From the NCBI RefSeq assembly GCF_014189535.1, contig NZ_CP050308.1, positions 186,001-250,000 on the forward strand: 64,000 nucleotides of DNA, written 5' to 3'. The translations under genes were made by a program, and so were the position numbers. Source of the DNA: Rhizobium lusitanum. GTDB taxonomy: Bacteria; Pseudomonadota; Alphaproteobacteria; Rhizobiales; Rhizobiaceae. The notes under the pieces were generated by a model. That model was not told the DNA's origin. It worked only from the letters and a program-made list of their open reading frames with translations, and did not search any database. Positions 1 to 8,697 of the stretch are shown here, piece by piece. Position 1 is the first letter of the stretch; each line of letters begins with the position of its first letter.

Positions 1-168
1 ATCTATCACGGCCTGGCGTTGGCGGATCGCGGCCTGCGGGCGATTGCCGAGGACAAGCATCTGCGCAATGGCCTCAACGTGCACAAGGGCCGCGTCACCA
101 ACAAGCCGGTGGCAGAGGCACTGGGCTACGAAGCCTTCGCGCCGGAAAGCGTCTTGAACGTAGCGTAA
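1..168 (+). CDS. ald: Alanine dehydrogenase, C-terminal fragment
   Basis: The window opens inside this gene. Frame 1 is open from base 1 to a TAA at 166-168 and gives 55 residues. The tail contains NGLNVHKGRVTNKPVAEALGY, which matches the conserved C-terminus of NAD-dependent alanine dehydrogenase (L-alanine to pyruvate plus ammonium). The Rossmann and catalytic parts lie outside the window, so the call rests on the C-terminal signature alone. It converges on the DUF1203 gene 16 bases downstream. Confidence 0.8.
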   Translation: MYHGLALADRGLRAIAEDKHLRNGLNVHKGRVTNKPVAEALGYEAFAPESVLNVA

Positions 169-184
169 ATCCCATCGCGCTACG

Positions 185-694
185 TCAGATGGAGGTGCCG
201 GCATCACCGTATGCCGGTGCCTCTTTTTTATCTATTCTGCATTGATAGCAGTTGTTGCGCGCCGAGCGGACATGCACATAGGCAATGCCATCGCGCCCTA
301 GCAATTCCGCCGCATAGGTGGGAATGTTTCCAATCGGCGTCACGGCGCCGGTGCCATAGACGATGCGGTTATTCTCGCCATAGCCGCGCACGATGAAATC
401 GGGGCTGGTCGTCAGCATTGGTGGCAGGACTTCCTCGGCGGCATAGCGCTCGCAAGGCATCTTATGCAGGAAGACCGGCCCGGTCTCGGCATAGGGCTGC
501 AACTCCGGAAACGGCCGATAGGCGAAGACGAGAAATTCTTGGCCTGCATCGATATTGCGCAGGCAATGGCGGCAGGGATGGCCGGGGCCGTCGGAGGTCA
601 TTGTCTCCGGCTGGTGACCATAGGCATCCGCGCCGCCGCTCCAGAGGGCTTCGGCGTCGGACGTGGGCATGGCGGCAAAAGCGATAGTGGGCAT
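185..694 (-). CDS. DUF1203 domain-containing protein
   Basis: The 169-residue cytosolic protein has the layout of the DUF1203 family: a CRHCL cysteine/histidine motif near residues 41-45, a central stretch of aromatic residues, and a YVHVRSARNNCYQC segment near the C-terminus. The length fits the family. No signal peptide or membrane segment is visible. The function is unknown; the paired Cys/His motifs could bind metal, which is inference. It is a single gene, convergent with ald. Confidence 0.75.
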   Translation of the reverse strand: MPTIAFAAMPTSDAEALWSGGADAYGHQPETMTSDGPGHPCRHCLRNIDAGQEFLVFAYRPFPELQPYAETGPVFLHKMPCERYAAEEVLPPMLTTSPDFIVRGYGENNRIVYGTGAVTPIGNIPTYAAELLGRDGIAYVHVRSARNNCYQCRIDKKEAPAYGDAGTSI

Positions 695-763
695 GACAAA
701 TCTCCTTTGAGGTTCGTCATGTGATGCGCTTGCTGAACGGGTGAAGCCACCCGATTCCTGCGG

Positions 764-1330
764 TCAGGCTTTTTTCACCAGCTCCAATAACTCCTTGTCG
801 CTCAGCGGCCGCACAATGCCTTCGCCGGTCGAGACCGGGGAGAATCCGAACATCTGGTAGAGTTGAAGCGCGCGCGGATGGTCGAGATTGTTGGTGGTCG
901 CGGTAACGCGTTGCGGGTTCAGGGTCCAAATGGCGTAGAGCGATTGCAGCAGGAACCATTTACCAATGCCGAGGCCAAGCGCGTGCTCGATCAGGCCGAA
1001 ATGGCTGAGCTCGATGGTATCATCGTCCTGGCGGAAATATTCAAAGAAACCGGCCGGCGCGCCGTTGACGTAGAGCACGCTGATATCATTGCGCTCGTTG
1101 TGCAGGAGCGCCGTCAACTCCTCATCGGACATACGGAGCCGATCGACCCAGTGCCAGCGAGCGCCCACCTGCCGATAGAGATAGCGGTAAAAGGGCAGCG
1201 GAATGCCCGGCGAACGCATGATCGCGGTCTGGATGTTGACGGGCACGGACAAGCTCGCCTTGGGCGGCGCCGTCATTTCCAGACGGGTGATATGGACCTT
1301 GAGCGACGAGGGTGTCTTCACGGGGCGCAA
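764..1330 (-). CDS. GNAT family N-acetyltransferase
   Basis: This 188-residue protein is a GCN5-related acetyltransferase. It shows the acetyl-CoA loop as GLGIGKWFLL around residues 120-130 and the usual ending in which an Asn/Ala/Leu-rich helix precedes a YQMFGF motif. The substrate cannot be told. It lies 3 bases downstream of sseA and is probably co-transcribed with it. The start is uncertain: the listed codon is TTG at 1330, with an in-frame GTG at 1321 and an ATG at 1276 as alternatives. The catalytic core is unaffected by that choice. Confidence 0.8.
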   Translation of the reverse strand: MRPVKTPSSLKVHITRLEMTAPPKASLSVPVNIQTAIMRSPGIPLPFYRYLYRQVGARWHWVDRLRMSDEELTALLHNERNDISVLYVNGAPAGFFEYFRQDDDTIELSHFGLIEHALGLGIGKWFLLQSLYAIWTLNPQRVTATTNNLDHPRALQLYQMFGFSPVSTGEGIVRPLSDKELLELVKKA

Positions 1331-1333
1331 CGC

Positions 1334-2191
1334 TCAGTCTTTTCCGGTAACGATGGGCGTATCCGAACGGCTGCCCCATTCCGACCAGGAGCCGTCATAG
1401 AGCCGATTGGCGTCATGGCCGAGCGATTCGAGCGCAAGTGTAATGATGGCGGCGGTGATTCCGGAGCCGCAAGTGGTCACGACAGGCTTGTCGATATCAA
1501 TGCCTGCCTTCTCGATGGTTTCGCGCAACTCGGGCAGGGATTTGAACTTGCCGTTCACGGCGAAGACGCCCGATGGCAGGTTCTTTGCGCACGGCATGTG
1601 ACCGGAGCGCATGCCTTCGCGTGGTTCCGGTTCAGTGGCGGCGAAACGGCCGGCGCTGCGGGCGTCGGCGATCTGCGGGGAGCCGCTATCGACGATGCCG
1701 CGCATCTCGTCGAAGGAGACGACGCGGGCGGCATTGAAAGTCGGTTTGAAGGTCACGGGCTCGAATGCGGGAAGGGCGGTGTCCAGCGGCCGTCCTTCGG
1801 CCTTCCAGCCATCCAGGCCGCCGTCGAGTACGAAGACGTTCTTTGCACCCATCACGGCGCGAAACAGCCACCATACGCGGGGCGAGGCAAACAGGCCGGG
1901 GCCGTCATAGACGACGATGCGATCGTTTTCGCTGATGCCGAGTTTGCCGACTTCGGCCGCAAAGAATTCCGGCGAGGGAACCGTATGCGGCAGGCCAGTG
2001 GAATGATCGGCTATCTTGTCCTGATCGAAGCGGATGGCGCCGGGAATATGGCCGCTGGCATATTCGGCATCGGCGTCGCGCTTCTGCGCCGGCAGATAGA
2101 AGGATGCATCGAGGATGCGCAGATCCTTGGCGCCCAATTCATTCTGCAGCCAATCGGCGGATACGACGAAACGGCTTTTCTCCGCTGTCAT
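1334..2191 (-). CDS. sseA: 3-mercaptopyruvate sulfurtransferase
   Basis: A two-domain rhodanese of 285 residues. The N-terminal inactive domain (about 8-135) is followed by a catalytic domain (about 155-280) with the active loop CGSGITA. That loop is of the CGSG(V/T)TA type, which marks mercaptopyruvate sulfurtransferases rather than thiosulfate rhodaneses (CRxGxT/R). It transfers sulfur from 3-mercaptopyruvate to thiols or cyanide. A GGGAGAG ribosome site precedes the ATG. It sits downstream of cysK and the AlaX-like gene on the same strand, so the cluster has a cysteine/sulfur theme. Confidence 0.9.
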   Translation of the reverse strand: MTAEKSRFVVSADWLQNELGAKDLRILDASFYLPAQKRDADAEYASGHIPGAIRFDQDKIADHSTGLPHTVPSPEFFAAEVGKLGISENDRIVVYDGPGLFASPRVWWLFRAVMGAKNVFVLDGGLDGWKAEGRPLDTALPAFEPVTFKPTFNAARVVSFDEMRGIVDSGSPQIADARSAGRFAATEPEPREGMRSGHMPCAKNLPSGVFAVNGKFKSLPELRETIEKAGIDIDKPVVTTCGSGITAAIITLALESLGHDANRLYDGSWSEWGSRSDTPIVTGKD

Positions 2192-2254
2192 GATGATCTC
2201 TCCCTGCCTACTTTTAATTTTGGGGTTGTGTCAGGATTTGGGACTTGGGCGGCT

Positions 2255-2992
2255 CTACGCTTCGTCCGTGGGCGAGCCGAAACGAATGCGGAAGCGGCGG
2301 TTTTCCTTGCCCTTCTTCTCGATCTTGGCGATATGGATTGCCCCGACTTCCTGCGTCTCCGACACATGTGTGCCGCCGCAGGGCTGGCTGTCAACGGCGG
2401 AATTCTCGCCGATGCAGACAAGGCTGACCCGGCCGAGGCCAACAGGCGGGCGCACGTTCTTGGATTTCACGATGCCCGGATTGGCCGCGAGCTCCTCATC
2501 CGTGATCCATTGGACGAAGACGGGGTGGTTCTCGTTGACGAGCGCCATCATCCTCGCCGTTACCTCGTCCTTGTCGATCGTCTCGCTCATGTCGAAATCG
2601 ACCCGGCTTTCATCCTCGCCGACGGCGGCTCCCGTGATCGGAAACTGGCAGACGACCGAGAGCAGGTGACAGGCCGTGTGCATACGCATCAGTCTGTAGC
2701 GGCGCGGCCAGTCGACATGCAGCACCAGCTTCTCGCCGAGGATAGGCTGCGCCTCGCCCTCGAGCGGTACATGGATGATGATATCCTTGATCGGGCCATG
2801 TCTGGTCTGTCCCAGCATGATCTTAGAGCCGTCGGCGCGCTCGAAGAAACCGGTGTCGCCCGGCTGTCCGCCCGAGGTGGCGTAGAAGCAGGTCTGGTCG
2901 AGCTCGATGCCCCTATCGTCGTGAATTGCGGTGACGACGGCTTCGGCGGTAGAAAGATAGAAATCGTCACGATAAAGGGCATTCACCGGCAT
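2255..2992 (-). CDS. Alanyl-tRNA editing protein, AlaX-like
   Basis: A free-standing editing domain of 245 residues homologous to the AlaRS editing module, which deacylates mischarged tRNA-Ala (Ser- or Gly-tRNA-Ala). The zinc/catalytic motifs are visible: HTACH (HxxxH) near residue 93 and PCGGTH near residue 211. I chose the ATG at 2992 (protein MPVNALYRDD) over the upstream in-frame start at 3043, because that start would run back into cysK and adds 17 residues not typical of the family. The ATG starts 5 bases after the cysK stop, which indicates co-transcription. Confidence 0.88.
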   Translation of the reverse strand: MPVNALYRDDFYLSTAEAVVTAIHDDRGIELDQTCFYATSGGQPGDTGFFERADGSKIMLGQTRHGPIKDIIIHVPLEGEAQPILGEKLVLHVDWPRRYRLMRMHTACHLLSVVCQFPITGAAVGEDESRVDFDMSETIDKDEVTARMMALVNENHPVFVQWITDEELAANPGIVKSKNVRPPVGLGRVSLVCIGENSAVDSQPCGGTHVSETQEVGAIHIAKIEKKGKENRRFRIRFGSPTDEA

Positions 2993-2996
2993 AACG

Positions 2997-4037
2997 TCAC
3001 GCTTGGTTTTCGTAAGGGATCGGAATGTCGGCGTTCTTCGCAAGGTATGACGGCAACGGCAGGCCCTTCGATTTCAGGAAGTCCGGATTGAAAAGCTTGG
3101 ACTGATAGCGATTGCCGTAGTCGCAAAGGATGGTCACGATCGTATGGCCGGGGCCGAGATCCCTAGCGAGGCGCACCGCGCCGGCAATGTTGATCGCCGT
3201 CGAACCGCCCAGGCAGAGACCTTCATATTCGACGAGATCGAAGACATAGGGCAGGGCTTCGGCATCGGTGACCTGATAGACGTAATCGGGCGTGAACCCC
3301 TCCAGGTTTGCCGTCACGCGGCCCTGGCCGATGCCTTCTGTGATCGAGGAGCCGGAGGATTTCAGCTCGCCATTCTTGTAGAATTCGTAGAGAGCTGCCC
3401 CTTCCGGATCGGCGATGCCGATCTTGATGTCCTTGTTGAAGGCATGCAGGCCCATGGCCACGCCCGCCAACGTGCCGCCGGAGCCGACCGAGCATATGAA
3501 GCCGTCAATCTTGCCGTTTGTGTCGACCCAGATTTCCTTCGCCGTGGTCTCGATATGCGCTTGCCGGTTGGCGACATTGTCGAACTGGTTGGCCCAGATC
3601 GCGCCGTTCGGCTCGGTCTTTGCCAATTGCTCGGCAAGCCGTCCGGAAAGCTTCACGTAATTGTTCGGATTTTTGTAAGGAACCGCCGGCACTTCGACGA
3701 GTTCGGCGCCGAGCAGCTTCAGCGCATCCTTCTTTTCCTGGCTCTGTGTTTCCGGAATGACGATGACGGTGCGGTAGCCGAGCGCCTTGGCGACAAGGGT
3801 CAGGCCGATGCCCGTATTGCCAGCCGTACCCTCGACGATGACGCCGCCGGGCTTAAGCAAGCCCTTCTTCTCCGCATCGCGGATGATGTAGAGCGCGGCG
3901 CGATCCTTGACCGACTGGCCGGGGTTCAGGAACTCCGCCTTGCCGAGAATGGTCGAGCCCGTCGCCTCGGAGGCGCCCTTGAGCTTGATCAATGGCGTAT
4001 TGCCGATTGCTTCTAGGACTGAGGGATGGACGGTCAT
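2997..4037 (-). CDS. cysK: Cysteine synthase A (O-acetylserine sulfhydrylase)
   Basis: PLP enzyme that makes cysteine from O-acetylserine and sulfide, 346 residues. The PLP lysine is in NPGQSVKDRAA (about residues 38-48). The TSGNTG-like substrate loop is seen as EGTAGNTG (about 69-76) and the PLP phosphate-binding GSGGT loop near residue 187. The length is slightly above the 310-325 of E. coli CysK, as in rhizobial homologues. It is the first gene of the minus-strand run cysK-AlaX-sseA-GNAT and is divergent from the SDR gene. Confidence 0.92.
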   Translation of the reverse strand: MTVHPSVLEAIGNTPLIKLKGASEATGSTILGKAEFLNPGQSVKDRAALYIIRDAEKKGLLKPGGVIVEGTAGNTGIGLTLVAKALGYRTVIVIPETQSQEKKDALKLLGAELVEVPAVPYKNPNNYVKLSGRLAEQLAKTEPNGAIWANQFDNVANRQAHIETTAKEIWVDTNGKIDGFICSVGSGGTLAGVAMGLHAFNKDIKIGIADPEGAALYEFYKNGELKSSGSSITEGIGQGRVTANLEGFTPDYVYQVTDAEALPYVFDLVEYEGLCLGGSTAINIAGAVRLARDLGPGHTIVTILCDYGNRYQSKLFNPDFLKSKGLPLPSYLAKNADIPIPYENQA

Positions 4038-4335
4038 GGAATCTCTGCCTTCTGTTCAGCACTACTGTAAGAATGGTCTTTTCCCTTCACAAGGCAGTGT
4101 AGGCAAGAAATTCTGTTCCATGCTCCCCGTCAGAGCCGCAAAATTCGTTTCGGACGGCGAAAGACCGGCCTGGCCACCTTCGGAAAGTCCGCTCCTCCGT
4201 CCATCCGATGCGGATTTCGACCACGCCGGCTGGATGCTGGCCGAAAGCGGCCACAATGATGCGCTAGCCCTAAAATGCCGAGGAAGACCGCCTGAATGCG
4301 GCATCCGTGCAGGTCACCAGCCGAGGAGAAAAGCC
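4038..4335. other. Intergenic region between cysK and the SDR gene
   Basis: About 300 bases between two divergent genes. An open frame on the plus strand runs into the SDR gene from inside cysK, but it is antisense to cysK and has no start of its own here. The stretch should hold both promoters. I found no convincing -35/-10 pair, hairpin or small gene. Confidence 0.5.
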
Positions 4336-5163
4336 ATGAGCCCATTCATCGCCCGTCCCGAACATGGAGTGATCTGGATCACCGGCGCCAGCTCCGGGAT
4401 CGGCAGGGCGCTGGCGCTGAAGCTTGCCGGCGAGGGCTACAAAGTCGCTGTCACCGCCCGCCGTCATGACAAGCTGCTGGAGCTGCAGACGGAAGCGAAT
4501 AACCTTTCGGGCAGCATCGTCGTGCTCGACGGCGACGTTACCAATGCCGAGGATATGGAGCACACCGTCGCGGCAATCGAATACCAGCACGGCCCGCTGG
4601 CGCTGGTCGTTCTGAATGCCGGCATCTATTTGCCGGCGCGTGCCGAAGATTTGAACCATGATGTGTTCGACCGCAGCTTCGCCGTCAATCTGCACGGCGT
4701 CGTCAACTGTCTGGTGCCGGCGGTGCGTCATATGCGGGCAAGGGGACACGGCCAGATCGCGATCGTCTCCTCGGCGGCAGGTTATGGCGGTTTGCCGGGA
4801 GGTGCCGCCTATGGCGCCACCAAGGCGGCTCTGATCAACATGGCCGAAAGCCTGAATTTCGACCTTGGCCGCGTCGGCATCCGCATCCAGCTGGTCACGC
4901 CGGGCTTCATCGAGACGCCGCTGACCGCGAAGAATAAATTTCTGATGCCGGGACTGATGTCGACGGATGACGCCGCCGAGGCGATCGCAGCCGGCTTGAA
5001 ATCGCCGTCATTCGAAATCACCTTCCCGAAGAGCTTCACCTACAAGATGAAACTCATGAAGCTCCTGCCGTACAGCCTCTATTTCCGCCTTGTCCGGCGC
5101 ATTGTCAGCGGTGGCAAACGTCAGTCCGTTGGCGCACGGGCGGCTCCGCATCCGGCTGAGTAA
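4336..5163 (+). CDS. Short-chain dehydrogenase/reductase (SDR)
   Basis: A classical SDR of 275 residues. The nucleotide-binding motif TGASSGIG is at about residues 15-22, the NAG motif sits in LNAGIY, and the catalytic YxxxK is YGATK with Ser upstream in IVSSAAG. An Arg pair (TARRHDK) after the second beta strand suggests NADP(H) preference, which is inference. The ATG at 4336 is preceded by GAGGAG at 4322-4327. The substrate is unknown. The extended frame upstream is antisense to cysK and was not used. Confidence 0.88.
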   Translation: MSPFIARPEHGVIWITGASSGIGRALALKLAGEGYKVAVTARRHDKLLELQTEANNLSGSIVVLDGDVTNAEDMEHTVAAIEYQHGPLALVVLNAGIYLPARAEDLNHDVFDRSFAVNLHGVVNCLVPAVRHMRARGHGQIAIVSSAAGYGGLPGGAAYGATKAALINMAESLNFDLGRVGIRIQLVTPGFIETPLTAKNKFLMPGLMSTDDAAEAIAAGLKSPSFEITFPKSFTYKMKLMKLLPYSLYFRLVRRIVSGGKRQSVGARAAPHPAE

Positions 5164-5167
5164 GCGA

Positions 5168-6625
5168 TCAGGTTTCGTTTCGCAGCGATGCGTGTGCGTC
5201 GAGGGCACGTCGCCGTGCCACGGCGTGATCGACGATCGGCAGGGGATAGTGCTCACCAAGCGTTATGCCTGCGCGCTGAAGCACGTTTTCAGGCGCTTCA
5301 AATGGCCGGTGGATATATTTGCTGTCGAGATCTGCCAGCTCCGGCACGAAAGTCCTGACATAGCCGCCATCCGGATCGAATTTTTCGCCCTGCAGCACCG
5401 GATTGAATATGCGGAAAAAGGGCGACGCATCGGCGCCGGACCCTGCTACCCATTGCCAATTTGCAGCATTGCTCGCCGGGTCGGCATCGACAAGCGTATC
5501 GCGAAACCAGGCTTCGCCTTTGCGCCAGTCGATCAGCAAGTCCTTTATCAGGAAGGAGGCGACGATCATGCGAACGCGATTGTGCATCCAGCCGTGACGC
5601 CAGAGCTGCCGCATGCCGGCATCGACGATCGGATACCCGGTTTGCCCGCGCCGCCACCTGTCGAACAACTCGGCATCCGAGCGCCAAGGAAAATCGTCAT
5701 ATCGGTCGTTCCAGTTGGCGGAGTTGAGTTTGGGAAACTGAAAAAGCTGGTGATAGCAAAATTCCCGCCAAGCAATCTCCTTGCGAAAGCGCACGATATT
5801 GTCTGTCGGGATTTTCTCGGGAAGACCTCGCGTGGCGTGCCAAATCCGGGCTGGGGAAATCTCGCCGAGCGCCAGATGCGGCGAAAGCAGCGAGGTTGCC
5901 GGCCTATCGGGAAAATCGCGATCGACAGCATAACCATCGAGAGCGGCTTCAATGAAATCATCCAACCTCTCACGGGCGGCGGCTTCGCCCGGAGTCCAGA
6001 TATCCGCGAAACTTGAGGCCCAGTTGGGTTTGGTGGGCAGCAGTGACCATGACCCGAGCGAATCCGATTGAGGCCAGTGGCTGGGTGCGTCAAGTTTTGC
6101 GGGCGCATCGACGGGGAATGGCGGTTCGCCGGATTGCTCCAAGGCCCGCCAGAACGGCGTATAGGTCTTGTAGGGGGTACCGGTGCCCGTGCGCAGGCGC
6201 GACGGCTCGTGCAAAAGCTGGCCGGCAAAGCTGTTTGCCTCCATGCCGGCGTCGCGCAATGCTTTCTTGACCTGAATATCCATCGCTATGCCGGCTGGGT
6301 CATAACGTCGGTTCCAGGCGATGGCCTCGGCGCCTGTTTCTTCGATAAGCTTTTCAATTGCCGCGAGTGCGTCGCCCTTCCGGAGAACGAGCTTGCTGCC
6401 GAGCTCGTGGAGGCTGTCTTGCAAGGCGGTCAGGGAATGATGGAGCCACCACTCCTGTGCCGCACCGAGCGGTCCGCAGCCGTTCGCTTCCGGCTCTCGA
6501 ATATAGACGGGGATGACGGGACGTGCTGATATCGCCGCCGCCTGCAAGGCATGATTGTCGTCGAGCCGTAGGTCCTTGCGAAACCACAAGAGGATGGGCT
6601 TCGGCTCGTTTTGCGATGATCTCAT
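5168..6625 (-). CDS. phrB: Deoxyribodipyrimidine photolyase (CPD photolyase)
   Basis: A light-driven DNA repair flavoprotein of 485 residues that splits cyclobutane pyrimidine dimers. The N-terminal antenna-cofactor domain starts with LLWFRKDLRLDD. The FAD domain shows the conserved LSPHLALGE segment, WREFCYH, and the signature around GYPIVDAGMRQLWRHGWMHNR followed by the ANWQW tryptophan region. The length matches class I photolyases (470-490). It converges on the SDR gene with a 4-base gap and is divergent from ugpC. Confidence 0.92.
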   Translation of the reverse strand: MRSSQNEPKPILLWFRKDLRLDDNHALQAAAISARPVIPVYIREPEANGCGPLGAAQEWWLHHSLTALQDSLHELGSKLVLRKGDALAAIEKLIEETGAEAIAWNRRYDPAGIAMDIQVKKALRDAGMEANSFAGQLLHEPSRLRTGTGTPYKTYTPFWRALEQSGEPPFPVDAPAKLDAPSHWPQSDSLGSWSLLPTKPNWASSFADIWTPGEAAARERLDDFIEAALDGYAVDRDFPDRPATSLLSPHLALGEISPARIWHATRGLPEKIPTDNIVRFRKEIAWREFCYHQLFQFPKLNSANWNDRYDDFPWRSDAELFDRWRRGQTGYPIVDAGMRQLWRHGWMHNRVRMIVASFLIKDLLIDWRKGEAWFRDTLVDADPASNAANWQWVAGSGADASPFFRIFNPVLQGEKFDPDGGYVRTFVPELADLDSKYIHRPFEAPENVLQRAGITLGEHYPLPIVDHAVARRRALDAHASLRNET

Positions 6626-6786
6626 TGATTAGGCCGATGGTTCTTTCGCGTTTTCATCTATTTCATTGCAGCCGCAACAACATACGGTTTTGGCGGAGAT
6701 ATAGTTCCTTGCCGCGCCTACCGCCATGAAATAACGCTCGCAACTCTCCTGAGAAAATCTCGATGCGTCCTATGATATAAGGATTG

Positions 6787-6804
6787 TTGTCACCGTTCTG
6801 TAAT
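6787..6804 (+). promoter_or_regulatory. Candidate Pho box upstream of ugpC
   Basis: Two heptamers, TTGTCAC and CTGTAAT, are separated by 4 bases, 62 bases before the ugpC start. The PhoB consensus is two direct CTGTCAT-like repeats with an 11-base period. The second half matches 6 of 7 positions and the first 5 of 7. Regulation of ugp genes by phosphate through PhoB is known in rhizobia; its action here is inferred. Confidence 0.6.
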
Positions 6805-6866
6805 GCAAGTTCGCTAGCAGTCCAGCCAACTGGCAGGCCCAGAGATGACAGGCAGGGAAGAACAAG

Positions 6867-7979
6867 ATGGCAGAAATCCGGATCGAGCAGGTTCGCAAGG
6901 CTTATGGACGCAATCCGGTCGTGCATGGCGTCGACCTGAATTTCCGTTCCGGCGAATTCGTCGTCATTCTCGGACCTTCCGGCTGCGGCAAGTCTACCCT
7001 GCTGCGCATGATCGCCGGTCTTGAGGATATCACCTCGGGTGAGATCGTCATCGATGGCAAGGTCGTCAACCAGCTTGAGCCGCGCGAGCGTGGTTGTGCC
7101 ATGGTCTTCCAGAACTACGCGCTTTACCCGCACATGAACGTCGCGGCCAATATGGGCTATGCGTTGAAGGTCGCCGGCGTGCCGCGCGAGGAGCGTGACC
7201 GCCGCATCAAGGAAACGGCCCGCATCGTTGGCCTCGAGGATTTCCTCGACCGCAAGCCGGCCGAACTTTCCGGCGGCCAGCGCCAGCGCGTTGCCATGGG
7301 CCGCGCCATCATCCGCGAACCGAAGGTCTTCCTCTTCGACGAGCCACTCTCCAACCTCGACGCCAAGCTGCGCGTACAGATGCGCGTCGAAATCCGTCGC
7401 CTGCACAAGCGTCTGTCCGCTACTTCTGTCTTCGTGACTCACGATCAGGTCGAGGCCATGACGCTCGCCGACAAGCTGGTGGTCATGTACAAGGGCAATG
7501 TCGAGCAGGTCGGCACGCCGCTTGAAGTCTATAACACGCCGCGCACCCGTTTCGTCGGCTCCTTCATCGGCTCGCCGGCCATGAACTTCCTCGAAGGCAC
7601 CTTCTCGGCAAATGGCGAGCAGTTCATCTTCGACGGATTGCCGTTCTCCATCGACGCCAATATCGGCAAGCGCCATGCCGGCCAGACGGTCGCTCTCGGC
7701 ATTCGCCCGGAACATGTTCGTCTGGTGCCGGCCGGCACGCCCGGCGCCGTTCCTGCGACCGTGGATTTCGTCGAGGAGCTCGGCGCCGGCCGCGTCATCC
7801 ATTGCGATATCAACGGCTCCAGCTTCGCCGTGGCGGTCGCCGACCATACATCCGGTGAAACCGGTCAGGCCGTGGCGCTAGAGCTACCGCAGCCGCACAT
7901 CCATCTCTTCGCCCAGGATACCGGGCTCAGACTAGACGCGATTGCCACCGTCACGCCCCTCAAGGTCATGGCGAACTAA
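6867..7979 (+). CDS. ugpC: sn-Glycerol-3-phosphate ABC transporter ATP-binding protein
   Basis: CUT1-family ABC ATPase of 370 residues. Walker A GPSGCGKS is at residues 36-43, the Q-loop at [10 protein letters not shown], the signature LSGGQ at 134-138, Walker B VFLFDEP at 154-160 and the switch His at 192. A C-terminal regulatory TOBE/OB region extends from about 235. It belongs with UgpBAE encoded at 8698-11953 on the other strand. The related MalK/MsmX/UgpC type ATPases look alike, so UgpC is chosen from the nearby ugpBAE and the Pho box. It is separated from and inverted relative to ugpBAE, which is unusual. Confidence 0.88.
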   Translation: MAEIRIEQVRKAYGRNPVVHGVDLNFRSGEFVVILGPSGCGKSTLLRMIAGLEDITSGEIVIDGKVVNQLEPRERGCAMVFQNYALYPHMNVAANMGYALKVAGVPREERDRRIKETARIVGLEDFLDRKPAELSGGQRQRVAMGRAIIREPKVFLFDEPLSNLDAKLRVQMRVEIRRLHKRLSATSVFVTHDQVEAMTLADKLVVMYKGNVEQVGTPLEVYNTPRTRFVGSFIGSPAMNFLEGTFSANGEQFIFDGLPFSIDANIGKRHAGQTVALGIRPEHVRLVPAGTPGAVPATVDFVEELGAGRVIHCDINGSSFAVAVADHTSGETGQAVALELPQPHIHLFAQDTGLRLDAIATVTPLKVMAN

Positions 7980-8007
7980 TTTCAGATATCAATTTTCAGC
8001 AAGTGCG

Positions 8008-8040
8008 CCCGGAAATCCTGACAGGTTTCCGGGCTTTTCT
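8008..8040 (+). terminator. Rho-independent terminator after ugpC
   Basis: CCCGGAAA at 8008-8015 pairs with TTTCCGGG at 8026-8033, followed by a pyrimidine-rich CTTTTCTTT tract. It lies 28 bases after the ugpC stop. Confidence 0.75.
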
Positions 8041-8065
8041 TTGTCAGGTGAAGGCGGAGCTTGGC

Positions 8066-8620
8066 CTAGAGGCCGAACCGATCCCTGATCAGTGTGGCGC
8101 ATTCCATCGGCGTCGCCTTGCTTGTGTCGACTTCCAGATCGTAGTGGATATTGCGATGAACGCGTCCATATTGCCATCGCGCCAGCCCGATCATCCGGTC
8201 CCCGCGCTGCCGTTCTCTGGCCTCAAGCACATCAAGCGGCGCGAAGATCCCGACAATATCGAGCCGGAAGTCCGATAGCAGCGCTCGATATTCCGGCATC
8301 TCGCCGCCGTCACACAGCACGTCATCGATTATGAGATTGTTGCCTTGCCGTGCCATGGCGGCAATCGCGTGCCGCATGCCGCGCATGACTTTTTCGCCGA
8401 TCGGACCGGTATCGATGGCGACGAACGGTTTTCCGTTTTCCAGGGTCGTTTCGTAGGAAAAGCCGTCGGGATGTTCCTGATAGGCTTCCGGCAACATGTC
8501 GATGAAGGCATCCATCTGGACATGCAGATAGGGCTCAGAGGCGATGGTCTGCAATGCCTTGGCAATCGAACTCTTGCCCGCGCTACCGACCCCATTGAGA
8601 AAAATGATCCTGGCTGTCAT
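8066..8620 (-). CDS. Chloramphenicol phosphotransferase-like P-loop kinase
   Basis: A small P-loop protein of 184 residues resembling the CPT-like family (AAA/zeta-type small-molecule kinases). The Walker A motif GVGSAGKSS lies at residues 10-18, an Asp-containing DAF segment follows at about 37-39, and a LIIDDVLCDGGE strand near 95-106 fits Walker B. The real substrate is unknown; drug resistance should not be assumed. It sits between ugpC and ugpE on the minus strand, 77 bases downstream of the ugpE stop, and interrupts what is normally one ugp operon. Confidence 0.72.
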   Translation of the reverse strand: MTARIIFLNGVGSAGKSSIAKALQTIASEPYLHVQMDAFIDMLPEAYQEHPDGFSYETTLENGKPFVAIDTGPIGEKVMRGMRHAIAAMARQGNNLIIDDVLCDGGEMPEYRALLSDFRLDIVGIFAPLDVLEARERQRGDRMIGLARWQYGRVHRNIHYDLEVDTSKATPMECATLIRDRFGL

Positions 8621-8658
8621 GGCGCCAATCGCAACCCACTATGAGGTCGCCGTCAAGA

Positions 8659-8690
8659 GCCTGCCGTGCCCTATGGGAGGCACGACAGGC
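8659..8690 (-). terminator. Hairpin just after ugpE
   Basis: GCCTG-C-CGTGCC at 8659-8670 pairs with GGCACG-A-CAGGC at 8679-8690, with one internal mismatch and an 8-base loop. It starts 8 bases past the ugpE stop. No T-run follows, so it may stabilise the mRNA end rather than terminate. Confidence 0.4.
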
Positions 8691-8697
8691 ATCCCGG

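Noticed and set aside
863..3091. 742-codon plus-strand open frame
   Set aside because: It is antisense to GNAT, sseA and the AlaX-like gene, which all have clear families. High GC makes long antisense frames common.
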